This document shows, one piece after another, positions 1-11,499 of a DNA stretch of 64,000 bases (position 1 is its first letter; every line of letters begins with the position of its first letter). The position numbers and the translations under genes were made by a program. A model generated the notes under the pieces. That model ran no database searches. It was not told the origin of the DNA and saw nothing but the letters and a program-made list of their open reading frames with translations. The DNA is from Uranotaenia lowii (taxonomy: Eukaryota > Arthropoda > Insecta > Diptera > Culicidae), in the NCBI RefSeq assembly GCF_029784155.1, contig NC_073693.1:356453825-356517824 (forward strand), given 5' to 3'.

Positions 1-1190
1 AAATTGTCAAAATTGTCAAAATTGTCAAAAGTGTCAAAATTGTCCAAATTGTCAAAATTGTCAAAATTGGCAAAATTGTCAAAATTGTCAAAACTGTAAA
101 AATTGTCAAAATTGTCAAAATTGTCAAAATTGTCAAAATTGTCAAAATTGTCAAAACTGTAAAAATTGTCAAAATTGTCAAAATTGTCAAAATTGTCAAA
201 ATTGTCAAAATTGTCAAAATTGTCAAAATTGTCAAAATTGTCAAAATTGTCAAAATTGTCAAAATTGTCAAAATTGTCAAAATTGTCAAAATTGTCAAAA
301 TTGTCAAAATTGTCAAAATTGTCAAAATTGTCAAAATTGTCAAAATTGTCAAAATTGTCAAAATTGTCAGAATTGTCAAAATTGTCAAAATTGTCAAAAT
401 TGTCAAAATTGTCAAAATTTTCAAAATTGTCGAAATTGTCGAAATTGTCAAAATTGTCAAAATTGTCAAAATTGTCAAAATTGTCAAAATTGTCAAAATT
501 GTCAAAATTGTCAAAATTGTCAAAATTGTCAAAATTGTCAAAATTGTCAAAATTGTCAAAATTGTCAAAATTGTCAAAATTGTCAAAATTGTCAAAATTG
601 TCAAAATTGTCAAAATTGTCAAAATTGTCAAAATTGTCAAAATTGTCAAAATTGTCAAAATTGTCAAAATTGTCAAAATTGTCAAAATTGTCAAAATTGT
701 CAAAATTGTCAAAATTGTCAAAATTGTCAAAATTGTCAATATTGTCAATATTGTCAAAATTGTCAAAATTGTCAAAATTGTCAAAATTGTCAAAATTGTC
801 AAAATTGTCAATATTGTCAAAATTGTCAAAATTGTCAAAATTGTCAAAATTGTCAAAATTGTCAAAATTGTCAAAATTGTCAAAATTGTCAAAATTGTCA
901 AAATTGTCAAAATTGTCAAAATTGTCAAAATTGTCAAAATTGTCAAAATTGTCAAAATTGTCAAAATTGTCAAAATTGTCAAAATTGTCAAAATTGTCAA
1001 AATTGTCAAAATTGTCAAAATTGTCAAAATTGTCAAAATTGTCAAAATTGTCAAAATTGTCAAAATTGTCAAAATTGTCAAAATTGTCAAAATTGTCAAA
1101 ATTGTCAAAATTGTCAAAATTGTCAAAATTGTCAAAATTGTCAAAATTGTCAAAATTGTCAAAATTGTAAAAATTGTCAAAATTGTCAAA
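1..1190. repeat. 9-bp satellite, AAAATTGTC variant
   Basis: About 130 near-identical tandem copies of the 9-mer AAAATTGTC run from the window edge, so the array continues to the left. Isolated variants are visible, for example an A-for-G change near 100 and 160, GTCG near 430-445 and TATTGTC near 740-755. Because 9 is divisible by 3, a long open frame of repeating Ser-Lys-Leu appears; this is a by-product of periodicity, with no unique sequence attached. The block ends where TTGTC changes to TTGAC. Confidence 0.97.
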
Positions 1191-1297
1191 ATTGACAAAA
1201 TTGACAAAATTGACAAAATTGACAAAATTGACAAAATTGACAAAATTGACAAAATTGACAAAATTGACAAAATTGACAAAAATTGAAAAAATTGACA
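1191..1297. repeat. 9-bp satellite, AAAATTGAC variant (transition block)
   Basis: About a dozen units of AAAATTGAC lie between the AAAATTGTC and AAAAATGAC blocks, in continuous register with both. The unit differs from the left block by one base (T to A) and from the right block by one base (T to A). The same variant forms its own large array at 48551-50070. Confidence 0.93.
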
Positions 1298-3580
1298 AAA
1301 ATGACAAAAATGACAAAAATGACAAAAATGACAAAAATGACAAAAATGACAAAAATGACATAAATGACAAAAATGACAAAAATGACAAAAATGACAAAAA
1401 TGACAAAAATGACAAAAATGACAAAAATGACAAAAATGACAAAAATGACAAAAATGACAAAAATGACAAAAATGACAAAAATGACAAAAATGACAAAAAT
1501 GACAAAAATGACAAAAATGACAAAAATGACAAAAATGACAAAAATGACAAAAATGACAAAAATGACAAAAATGACAAAAATGACAAAAATGACAAAAATG
1601 ACAAAAATGACAAAAATGACAAAAATGACAAAAATGACAAAAATGACAAAAATGACAAAAATGACAAAAATGACAAAAATGACAAAAATGACAAAAATGA
1701 CAAAAATGACAAAAATGACAAAAATGACAAAAATGACAAAAATGACAAAAATGACAAAATGACAAAAATGACAAAAATGACAAAAATGACAAAAATGACA
1801 AAAATGACAAAAATGACAAAAATGGCAAAAATGACAAAAATGACAAAAATGACAAAAATGACAAAAATGACAAAAATGACAAAAATGACAAAAATGACAA
1901 AAATGACAAAAATGACAAAAATGACAAAAATGACAAAAATGACAAAAATGACAAAAATGACAAAAATGACAAAAATGACAAAAATGACAAAAATGACAAA
2001 AATGACAAAAATGACAAAAATGACAAAAATGACAAAAATGACAAAAATGACAAAAATGACAAAAATGACAAAAATGACAAAAATGACAAAAATGACAAAA
2101 ATGACAAAAATGACAAAAATGACAAAAATGACAAAAATGACAAAAATGACAAAAATGACAAAAATGACAAAAATGACAAAAATGACAAAAATGACAAAAA
2201 TGACAAAAATGGCAAAAATGACAAAAATGACAAAAATGACAAAAATGACAAAAATGACAAAAATGACAAAAATGACAAAAATGACAAAAATGACAAAAAT
2301 GACAAAAATGACAAAAATGACAAAAATGACAAAAATGACAAAAATGACAAAAATGACAAAAATGACAAAAATGACAAAAATGACAAAAATGACAAAAATG
2401 ACAAAAATGACAAAAATGACAAAAATGACAAAAATGACAAAAATGACAAAAATGACAAAAATGACAAAAATGACAAAAATGACAAAAATGACAAAAATGA
2501 CAAAAATGACAAAAATGACAAAAATGACAAAAATGACAAAAATGACAAAAATGACAAAAATGACAAAAATGACAAAAATGACAAAAATGACAAAAATGAC
2601 AAAAATGACAAAAATGACAAAAATGACAAAAATGACAAAAATGACAAAAATGACAAAAATGACAAAAATGACAAAAATGACAAAAATGACAAAAATGACA
2701 AAAATGACAAAAATGACAAAAATGACAAAAATGACAAAAATAACAAAAATAACAAAAATGACAAAAATGACAAAAATGACAAAAATGACAAAAATGACAA
2801 AAATGACAAAAATGACAAAAATGACAAAAATGACAAAAATGACAAAAATGACAAAAATGACAAAAATGACAAAAATGACAAAAATGACAAAAATGACAAA
2901 AATGACAAAAATGACAAAAATGACAAAAATGACAAAAATGACAAAAATGACAAAAATGACAAAAATGACAAAAATGACAAAAATGACAAAAATGACAAAA
3001 ATGACAAAAATGACAAAAATGACAAAAATGACAAAAATGACAAAAATGACAAAAATGACAAAAATGACAAAAATGACAAAAATGACAAAAATGACAAAAA
3101 TGACAAAAATGACAAAAATGACAAAAATGACAAAAATGACAAAAATGACAAAAATGACAAAAATGACAAAAATGACAAAAATGACAAAAATGACAAAAAT
3201 GACAAAAATGACAAAAATGACAAAAATGACAAAAATGACAAAAATGACAAAAATGACAAAAATGACAAAAATGACAAAAATGACAAAAATGACAAAAATG
3301 ACAAAAATGACAAAAATGACAAAAATGACAAAAATGACAAAAATGACACAAATGACAAAAATGACAAAAATGGCAAAAATGACAAAAATGACAGAAATGA
3401 CAAAAATGACAAAAATGACAAAAATGACAAAAATGACAAAAATGACAAAAATGACAAAAATGACAAAAATGACAAAAATGACAAAAATGACAAAAATGAC
3501 AAAAATGACAAAAATGACAAAAATGACAAAAATGACAAAAATGACAAAAATGACAAAAATGACAAAAATGACAAAAATGA
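1298..3580. repeat. 9-bp satellite, AAAAATGAC variant
   Basis: About 250 tandem copies of AAAAATGAC, highly homogeneous. One 8-bp unit near 1754-1762 shifts the register by one base. Rare variants include ATGGC near 1824, 2210 and 3370, ATAAC near 2740-2755, and ACACAAATG near 3345. Open frames exist on both strands (Met-Thr-Lys on one, Cys-His-Phe on the other) purely from periodicity. Confidence 0.97.
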
Positions 3581-3935
3581 CACAAAAATGACAGAAATGA
3601 CAAAAATGACACAAAAATGACACAAAAATGACACAAAAATGACACAAAAATGACACAAAAATGACACAAAAATGACACAAAAATGACACAAAAATGACAC
3701 AAAAATGACACAAAAATGACACAAAAATGACACAAAAATGACACAAAAATGACACAAAAATGACACAAAAATGACACAAAAATGACACAAAAATGACACA
3801 AAAATCACACAAAAATCACACAAAAATGACACAAAAATGACACAAAAATCACACAAAAATGACACAAAAATGACACAAAAATGACACAAAAATGACACAA
3901 AAATGACACAAAAATGACACAAAAATAACACAAAA
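3581..3935. repeat. 11-bp satellite, ACACAAAAATG
   Basis: About 30 copies of an 11-bp unit, the neighbouring 9-mer plus an extra AC. The change from 9 to 11 bp occurs over 3578-3612, where both unit lengths alternate. A few units carry ATCAC instead of ATGAC (near 3804, 3815, 3848). The unit is not divisible by 3, although it still reads open on the minus strand through part of the block. Confidence 0.95.
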
Positions 3936-4154
3936 ATGACAAAAAAGACACAAAATGACACAAAAATTAAACGAAAATTACACAAACAAATAACACAAAA
4001 AAATTACACGAAAATGGTTTAAATTGACACAAAAATGACACAAAATGAAATAAAAATGGCTCAAAAATGACAAAAAATGACAAAAATAATGACGTAAAAA
4101 TGACACAAATGACATGTGTATCAAAATTGTTAAAATTGTCAGAATTGTAGCAGT
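3936..4154. repeat. Decayed satellite edge
   Basis: Units lose register and identity (ACACAAAATG, ACAAACAAATAACAC, AAAATGGTTT and similar). The last stretch, about 4114-4150, returns to AAAATTGTC/AAAATTGTT-like units. This is the eroded border of the array and the landing site of the retrotransposon copy at 4168. Confidence 0.85.
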
Positions 4155-4167
4155 TGTCATTATTATC
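4155..4167. repeat. Left target-site duplication of truncated retrotransposon
   Basis: The 13-mer TGTCATTATTATC is repeated exactly at 4571-4583, immediately after the A-rich tail of the insert. It brackets the 403-bp insertion. Confidence 0.9.
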
Positions 4168-4539
4168 TTGCGTACACTCGGAGTATTCGAGCGACGAGTG
4201 TTAAGAACCATCTTTGGCGGCGTACAGGAGAACGGAATGTGGAGGCGAAGGATGAACCACGAGCTCGCGCGACTCTACGGCGAACCCAGTATCCAGAAGG
4301 TGGTGAAGGTTGGTCGGATACGCTGGGCGGGACATGTTGCGAGAATGCCGGACGACTGTCCTGCAAAACAGGTGTTCGCTACGAATCCGGTAGGAACAAG
4401 ACGAGCGGGGGCGCAACGAGCGAGGTGGTTAGACCAAGTGGAGCGTGATCTGGCGAACGTGGGGTGCCCGAGAAATTGGAGAACGGTTGCTATGAACCGA
4501 GTGAATTTTAGGAATTATGTTCGTCAAGTTATGTCGTAA
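4168..4539 (+). pseudogene. C-terminal end of non-LTR retrotransposon ORF2 (reverse transcriptase protein)
   Basis: One open frame of about 123 codons reads from the truncation point to a TAA stop at 4537-4539. It resembles the C-terminal tail found downstream of the reverse-transcriptase domain in many insect non-LTR elements: an LRTIFGGV segment, then WRRRMNHEL, then the characteristic RIRWAGHVARM block, then ARWLDQVERDL and a final RNWRTVAMNR stretch. The endonuclease and reverse-transcriptase catalytic domains are missing because the copy is 5' truncated, so it cannot be autonomous. The frame has no internal stop, which suggests a fairly recent insertion compared with the other reverse-transcriptase remnants here. 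The upstream ATG at 4114 lies in satellite DNA and is not an authentic start. I cannot assign the clade (RTE, Jockey or another) with confidence. Confidence 0.85.
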
Positions 4540-4570
4540 GACGGAATACTATGTAAATAAAATAAAATAA
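4168..4570 (+). mobile_element. 5'-truncated non-LTR retrotransposon copy
   Basis: The insert is bounded by a perfect 13-bp direct repeat (4155-4167 and 4571-4583). It starts inside a coding region and ends with a short TAAA-type tail (about 4553-4570) after the stop codon. Truncation at the 5' end, a simple 3' tail and a target-site duplication of variable length are the signature of target-primed reverse transcription. The insertion lies in the decayed edge of the 9-bp satellite, and satellite-like sequence resumes after the right duplication. Confidence 0.88.
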
Positions 4571-4583
4571 TGTCATTATTATC
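4571..4583. repeat. Right target-site duplication of truncated retrotransposon
   Basis: An exact second copy of TGTCATTATTATC directly follows the insert's A-rich tail. Confidence 0.9.
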
Positions 4584-4715
4584 ATAGCTGTCGAAATTGT
4601 CAAATTTGTCAAAAATGACAAAATCGACAATTGTCGAAATTAACACTGTTGACAAATTGAGAAATTTTAAAACTGTCAAAATTGTCGAAATTGTCTAAAT
4701 TGTCAAAATTTACTA
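4584..4715. repeat. Decayed 9-bp satellite remnant
   Basis: Scattered units such as AAATTGTC, AAATTTGTC and AAAATGAC continue after the retrotransposon insertion. This shows that the insertion split an already decaying array edge. Confidence 0.75.
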
Positions 4716-6991
4716 CTTTTGGTTAATTTTAAAAAATTTCATTTTGTAGGTTCAAAGTCGAGAGTCGAATATTGAGTGTCGAGTGTTGTGTTTTTTTCGA
4801 ATTTCAGAGCGCTGGGCTTAGCTGTTGTTACTATCTCGATGTGGATGCTGACTCAATGACCATGAAACTTTTTCATTACTTCACTTGGGGGACGTTATCT
4901 TCTTGAAATTGTCATTGCAAGTTGTAACTGATTTTGATTTCACTAGAAGTTACTTCATACCAAATTGGGTTTGAAAGAAAGCTTCAATATGGAAACATCA
5001 TCTACGGTTTCCATTTCAGTTTGAATACAGGTTTATCATCATGAAGTGGTGCATTTCAAGAAAAAGTTTTCAAACTTTGAAATCCTGATTTTTTTTGTTT
5101 TTCATATTCTCAATCATGTAAATCTTTTGACAGTTCAGTTTCCAACTCAGTGTTTCGAATTCTAAAAATTGTGGAATTTAACATTGAGCCACTCTACTAT
5201 TTGAGAGGCTCGTTCGACGACATTCCACAAGATTGTTAGCCGAAGGCGACCAGTTTCCATAAGTGAAACTCGCAAAGCGTGGCGATGATTTATCATATCG
5301 ATCGATCGACCAGGACAACATTTTAAGGCCAGGCCTTCCAGAGAAAATTAAAGAGACCAATAACCGGAAAACCGGTGCCGATGCCGCCATCATCGATTGT
5401 GTAAAATAAAAATTTTCCCTTTAGAAACAAAAACTCTCAGACGAACAAGATTACAAACATATGTATGTTTCTGCACACACAACTTTGTCTCGGCATAATA
5501 TTATTCATCGATTCTCCCCTGAGAGTGGGAAAAGCGATTGGCATGTTTTAATCTCGGTCGCTTTTCCCCGGTCGTCTGGAAAAGCTGCAATCGATTGGCC
5601 GGGCCGATCAGCCGGGAGGCAAGTGCAGTTTTGCTTGCTGTCCATTGATGTGCCGACCATTCATGGGACGATGATGATTCCCTCGAGGTTGGCAATCAGA
5701 TAATCGATGTCTGGCCTCTGTTCTTTTTTGCTAGACAGACGGTTTGATTTTTTTTTGTTTCTGGAAAATCTCTGGTTGGAGACATTTGAAATATTTAAGT
5801 CATCAAATAATTTGGTATTAGGAAAAAAATTGGCATAACTTTTTGCATAGTTTATCATGCCATATTAAAAAAAAATTACTAACGATTTTTTTCTTTTTAT
5901 ATTTTTCAGGTCAGTAATTGGTCGAATTCCAGGAATTTCTGCATCGAGCAGTTAAGTATCATTTTGGGTCTTAAAAACTTCTAGCTATACATGTATGTAT
6001 AATAGGATGGCAGCGAAAAAGTCTTGTTTTATTTTAAAAACAGGTCCAAGAAATTTTGTAGATTTTCCGGAAAGTTTTTCGAGAAACCGTTGGCTTTAGA
6101 AGGAATGTTTCAGAACTGTCTTACGAGAAAAATCACAAATCGTTTCAACTGACATGTTAACCATTTGAATGTTTATGGGCCGCTAGACCGAGCACACATC
6201 AAAAGCATACCTCAACTGAATTCAAACTTCAAAATAACTTGCTCGAAACTATTTCTGAGTGGGTGAAGGTGCGAATCGTAGTGGGTTTTTGGCATGAAAT
6301 GACTTCCTTCACACAAAACTTCTGATATCAGAAAAAGACTAAAAAAAACCATGCTGGAAATCGTTTGAACTTTCCCACAGTGAAAGTTAGCTATTTAGAA
6401 CCCTTTGGTCGTTTCAAATTCCTTTCACTGCTCACACCCACCTTCATTCTACTGGAAGCATGCATTGACTTGACTTTATGTTTGATTCAAACATCGGAGA
6501 AAGTTACTCCCGCGTGCCACCGCGCCACCGTTTGTTGTGGCTTGAACTTATGTTTCTGTTTGGTTTTCATATTTTTTTATTGCTATCTCTCCAGCTCATA
6601 TGAATCCCCGGCGTATGATTCCAGATAATGTTTACTCATTTACAATTCACCACGTTTGTTTTTGTGCCGGGGCGGAATTTTCCGGGGAAAACTTTCGGAA
6701 AAACGTTCTGCAATTTCTATTGTATCAACGTGTTGGTCTGGATAGACATTGGAAAGCTTCTAGGTGGTCGGTTGAGGCGAGAAAATATTTCTGGGAACCA
6801 AATAGTTCGCATCTACCTTTCAGAGTCGCGGTTGTGCTGAAAAAAATAAACTTCAATGGTATCTACCTATATGTGGATGAAACTATCTTCTGTACCGAGA
6901 ACCGGTAACTTACTTTACTTACGAGAACCGGTAAGAACAAACATTTTCCTCGGAATTCTATAGATCGTGAACTTCTATATTGGATCATGTG
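4716..6991. other. Single-copy-looking DNA, no gene recognised
   Basis: Mixed-composition sequence with moderately GC-rich islands around 5460-5710 and 6480-6560. The open frames are short and overlap on both strands, and I recognise no conserved protein motif. A pyrimidine tract followed by CAG near 5900-5910 resembles a splice acceptor, but no reading frame follows. It may be intronic or intergenic. Confidence 0.5.
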
Positions 6992-6993
6992 TA

Positions 6994-7572
6994 AGCTTGC
7001 CAGATTGCCTGGTTTTATCCAGGTTTGCTCGGATATTTGACATACAAATTTGGGAACAATCCGGTCCGGTTGCCCGTATTTTATTGAAAAAAAACCCGGA
7101 TTTTGCCCGGATTTGTTCTCATTCTCATTCTTAAATCAAACTAGAAAAGCACACTATGTTGTAAACATTTTTTGAATCAAAGCAATCGAAAGATTCCTTT
7201 TAATTCAACCACGGTAAATGAAAAGTTCATATACCAGTATTTCGATAGCAGCTTACTACCTTCTTCAGTGAACGTTTTCGATTGAATTCATATCTGCATA
7301 ATATCATAATATCTGCAGATTTCTATTCGTATTTTAGGCTTCCAAAAAATCTTTCGCAGTTAATAAAGTTGCTACCAAATTTCGTTTTGAACGCATGAAT
7401 TATAAAAAAATTTACTACATTATTGTTTTTTTTGTATGATATTACAAAAGAAGTGAAAAAATCCGAGCAAAATCCGGGCTTTTTTCAATAAAATTTGGGC
7501 AACCGGGCACCCGGACTGGACTTTTCCTAAATATCCGGGAAAACCCGGATAAACCGGCCAATCTGGTAAGCA
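6994..7572. mobile_element. Inverted-repeat element (CCAGATTG termini), non-autonomous
   Basis: The left end GCTTGCCAGATTG and the reverse complement of the right end GCTTACCAGATTG match, and the match extends about 45 bp inward through GGTTTATCC and CGGATATT with mismatches. TA flanks both ends (6992-6993, 7573-7574), although TA is common in such AT-rich DNA. The interior shows no coding capacity. Related sequence recurs at about 21658-22005 (shared interior ATTTTAGGCTTCCAAAAA and the AAATCCGGGC end) and 25375-25516 (right end only). Confidence 0.75.
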
Positions 7573-7574
7573 TA

Positions 7575-9040
7575 TTCTAGAATTGTTAAATACTTATAAG
7601 TTTATTTGAGTCTGATATATAAAAAAGATTTTAATCTAGATTTATGCCATCCGAGTAATATGCACTTTACCTGAGGGTCAAATTCATGCAAAATTTTGGC
7701 AATACAAAAAAAATTAAGGCATAAAAGAAGAAAAACACTTGGAAAATTGATTTTTTATCGCCAGCAGCTCTTAAATAGTGACAGTTTTATTTTAATACAA
7801 TCGGTTCAACAAATCTCAGTTTTTATAACACAATTAGGCCGGAACAAATTTCATTTATTCATCGAATTTCATCATGCCAAGTGAAATGTTTTGTCTAAGC
7901 TACAAATTTCAAAGAACTAATAATATGATTCAAGTGTTGAAATCTCGTCTCAGAGCTTAGACCAAAACTTCAAAACTTATTCTAGGTCTAGATTGCCGGA
8001 TTGTCCGGATTTATTCACTTTAATCGAAGAATTAAAAATAAAATGTCATAAGAATTATGTTTTTGCGTCCAAAACAGAACAAAATTATCAAGTGATTTTC
8101 CTCTTGATTTTTATTGAATAATTCCCAAATTTTTTTCTTAATATTGTTGTTCAAATTTTGGGGAGAATTTTGAATTCACGGACTTTTCAAGGTTTAACGA
8201 TAAAATATTCGAAATTTGCTCGGCCCAAAGTCTTTCGGAAATTTTTTTGGGTAGCTTAGGTTAGAATCATTACGGATGATGTAGTCTCAAGTGTGGTTAT
8301 AAAAATTAAAATTCGATGTCTGTGTTCAGATTTCGGATTTCGTTAACAGTTCATTGGTTTTGTTTGGTAATAACGTATCGATAAGATTCGAAGCAATTCG
8401 TTATAATAAATTTAAAATAAAATTAGTTGCATTTTCATCATTCGAAACTTATTTTGGAGCATAAAAAGAAAATATTTAAAATTTTAAAGATTTGGATTCA
8501 TTAAATTTGAATTTTATGAATATTAAAAACTCAAATCCGTTTTCTAGATTTGAATTGGAAGTTTTTATCCTTAACTCTTATGCAGAATTGAGATTTAAGA
8601 AACTTTCACGAAGGTCAACCAGCATTGAAAAATCTGAAACAGTTCCATTATTTGCTATTTTCATTCGGATTCAAGTTGAATTACGAAAAAATATTTTAGG
8701 ATAGAAATTGAATACCACAAATTCAGAAACCAAATAAAAGAGTTCTGACCTAAGGTTCTGATTGATATTTTGCTTTTTGATTCATAATGTCTAGTAATTA
8801 TTATCTCATTCGAAAATTGTTTTCCGCTTCGGATTTTAGATTTTGAAATCAGGTACAAAATTGATTCAGATTCAGCTCAAAGTTTTGTTTTATAATTAGT
8901 AGATTACATTATCAAAGGGAGAATATTATTAAGGATTCAAATTGCAGGAAAGCGAAGTTTCTAAATCTTGATTCTTGTTAAAAAATAAAAAAAAGAACAC
9001 AAAACGGGTGAAAATCACAAATATAAAATGAGATCTTACG
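7575..9040. other. AT-rich DNA, no gene recognised
   Basis: Strongly AT-rich sequence with only short overlapping frames. A small CCGGATTGTCCGG motif near 7996-8010 may be another eroded element end. Nothing else can be supported. Confidence 0.5.
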
Positions 9041-9406
9041 AGCAAGTTTGCCGAAAAAAATTCTGTTTTTTTGCGAAAAAAATTTTGACTTTCTGTGAAA
9101 TTATGGGATGGTTTTCTGTGATGAAAATAGCTTAATTCTTCCGAAAAGCCATGAAGGAATTTTTACGTTTTACTTAAAAAAAATCAATAAACATATAACC
9201 AATTTTATCATATTATTCCAAAACAAAGTTATAAATTCAAAATGTATGTTGACATAAAATTTATTATTTTGGAAAAACCGTTCAAAAATCTGTGAAATCT
9301 GTGAATATTTCCAAAATTCTATGTTCTGTGACACAGATTCTGTGATGAAAATTTGCTCGAAGTTCTGTGAAATTAGAAATTTTTCTGTGATTTTGGCAAC
9401 TTTGCT
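9041..9406. mobile_element. TTGCCGAAAAA/TCTGTG-family inverted-repeat element, copy 1
   Basis: The ends read as imperfect inverted repeats: AGTTTGCCGAAAAAAATTCTG on one side, and the complement of TCTGTGATTTTGGCAACTT on the other. The interior is full of TTCTGTGA and its complement. No coding frame is present. Related copies lie at 10349-10732 and, as a single end, at 43740-43877. Confidence 0.65.
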
Positions 9407-9420
9407 TCAGAGCCAAAGGG

Positions 9421-9428
9421 GTATAAGT
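9421..9428. repeat. Left 8-bp target-site duplication
   Basis: GTATAAGT here is repeated exactly at 10148-10155 around the element 9429-10147. Confidence 0.8.
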
Positions 9429-10147
9429 TAGGGTTGCCATCTGTTCCGCAAAAGCGAGACATGTCCCGCTTTTTTTTTGAATGTCCCGCTGTCCCGCTTT
9501 TTTTCTTGGAAAACTTTTACAAAGTTCACTAACTTACACTTGAGAAATTCAAACTTTATCCTCAATTTTAATTCACAGAAAAGGTTTCAAAAACTTTTTT
9601 TCTCAAAATAGGCTGCATTTTTCATATTTCATATAAGGCATTACTGAATAAATCTAAAGTTCTTAGCATAACAGAAAGATTCTGATTCAGTATGGAGAAA
9701 ATATTGTGTAGGTTGCTTTCAAATGATTGAAGATCCTGATTTTTCTCTAGAATCTTATTTAGTTTACAATGATGGAAGTTTTCTTGAGCTTTTAAATGTT
9801 TATAACAAATTTGAAATATTTTTGTAATTACACAATAGTTTTATACACGGTATCAAATACGCCATTGACATTAATTTCTCTTAAATAACGTGTTAATTTG
9901 CGAGAAACGTGAAAATTAAACGTGTTTAGGACAAAACCAGGGAAAACAGTAGTCATTTAAGAAAAACTGAACAAAATTAATCCGCGTGAAAAAAAACCTC
10001 AACGTAGTATGAACAACTTTGGATGATGCTTGGTTATGCAATTAAGCTCTTTTTTTAAGAAAAAAATATGTTTTAAAGAGTTTTTCAAATGTCCCGTTTT
10101 TTTTCGGCTGTGTCCCGCTTTTTTTCTGAAAGTATCTGGCAAGCCTA
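9429..10147. mobile_element. Non-autonomous hAT-like element (TAGGGTTGCCA termini, 8-bp duplication)
   Basis: The left end TAGGGTTGCCA matches the complement of the right end, TAGGCTTGCCA, and both abut an exact 8-bp direct repeat, GTATAAGT. An 8-bp duplication with a TAGGG-type end is typical of the hAT superfamily. Runs of TGTCCCGCTTTTTTT near both ends lie in the same orientation, as subterminal direct repeats. The 719-bp interior has no transposase-like frame, so it would need a transposase supplied elsewhere. Confidence 0.8.
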
Positions 10148-10155
10148 GTATAAGT
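10148..10155. repeat. Right 8-bp target-site duplication
   Basis: Exact second copy of GTATAAGT at the right end of the hAT-like element. Confidence 0.8.
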
Positions 10156-10348
10156 GCTAAAATGATCGATTTTCGTTAGTCGTGTCTATCAATTTTTCAT
10201 ATTCAAAACTATATTCGGTGATTTTAACATATTTTTAGAATTTTATCAACATACCTACTTTTACATATGAATAAAAATACAAATTTTCGGAAAATAAATG
10301 GAAAATGTGTGATTTCTCAAAATAAGCTTCTCTGCACTTATACCCAAC

Positions 10349-10732
10349 GTTGCCGAAAAATCTGTATTATCACAGAATTTTGAGAAAAATTTCGTAACAC
10401 AATCTGTGTCACAGATTACAGAATTTTTAAATTTTCACAGAATTCACAGTATTTTTAAACTTTGTACAGATTTCCAAATTTATAATTTTTTATATCTTTT
10501 TCGGTTTTTTTTTCCTAGCTTTAATTCATGAAAATATAATAACAAAGTACTGTAAATTGATTGTTTATTTGATTGAAATTGTAAGTAAAAATTTATCAAT
10601 TTTGTTGATGTTTCACATGATTTCGAAATGAATTTCATAAAAATAGCGTCACAGAAAACCAACACAGAATTTTAGGTTCGAATCACAGAATTCGAGATTT
10701 TTTTTGTCAAAACCACATAATTTTCGTGCCCC
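10349..10732. mobile_element. TTGCCGAAAAA/TCTGTG-family inverted-repeat element, copy 2
   Basis: It begins CGTTGCCGAAAAATCTG and ends with the decayed complement ACATAATTTTCGTGCC. The subterminal block GCGTCACAGAAAACCAACACAG closely matches 43790-43808, so the two copies share more than their tips. The interior is AT-rich and non-coding. Confidence 0.65.
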
Positions 10733-11499
10733 AAAGACCTCAAATACGATTTGGATTCGTTTCGAAGACTTCATGTCCTGGAAAATCAAGATTTTTATTA
10801 AAAAAATATATAAATTCAAAAGATTTTAATAATCAAATCAATTCTTAATATTTTTTTTTCGTTGGAATAAAAACCAGTACTTTATCTTCAGGTGAAAACT
10901 CAGCTGGAAAAATATCCTATTGGTTTTTTGTGTAACATCATTTAAACAGATTCTTCAAAACCAAAGTTTCAAATTAAATCATAAATTCAAATCGAGTTAC
11001 AAGAGTTGAAAATAAATCTAATCTGAACCGCAGACTTAGTCTTTACCTTTTATTTCTGAATATTTGATACATTTTCTACAATGCTGAACATGGCTTTAAT
11101 TAAGGTTAAGAAGAATTAGCTTTTTACTTGCTTATTCAAGTAAACAGAAAAAGCAATTTTTAAATGAAGCTTTCAAAATCCTTGATTAATTCCTAAATGC
11201 TTACTAGAAAACAAAAAAATACTTCCAGGATTTATTTTCGAAAGTTTTTATTCAAGATAAATATTAAGTAATATAAAACAACTTAAACCTGAATAACCAG
11301 ATAATACCTACACATTCAGCTATACAAAAAATATATTTTTTATGTTTTCACTATCCTATCAAAATGTTATAGGAAAAAAATTGCCGCCGAAAAACCCTCC
11401 CTCCTTCTCTTCCATGAATTGATTCTTCCTACGACTATTACAAAAACTCTTGAAATAATAAATTTTTACTAACACGATTCGAAATATTTCAACAAAGCA
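10733..11499. other. AT-rich DNA, no gene recognised
   Basis: Low-complexity AT-rich sequence with no conserved motif. It may include the eroded left part of the old element that becomes recognisable after about 11500. Confidence 0.45.

Noticed and set aside
166..3801. Very long open frames (up to 871 codons) over the window-start satellite, on both strands
   Set aside because: A 9-bp period keeps all codons identical, so stops never arise. The products are three-residue repeats with no unique sequence, and frames are open on both strands at once.
5895..5915. TTTTTCAG as an intron acceptor of a host gene
   Set aside because: No open frame with recognisable protein follows, and pyrimidine tracts followed by CAG are common here.
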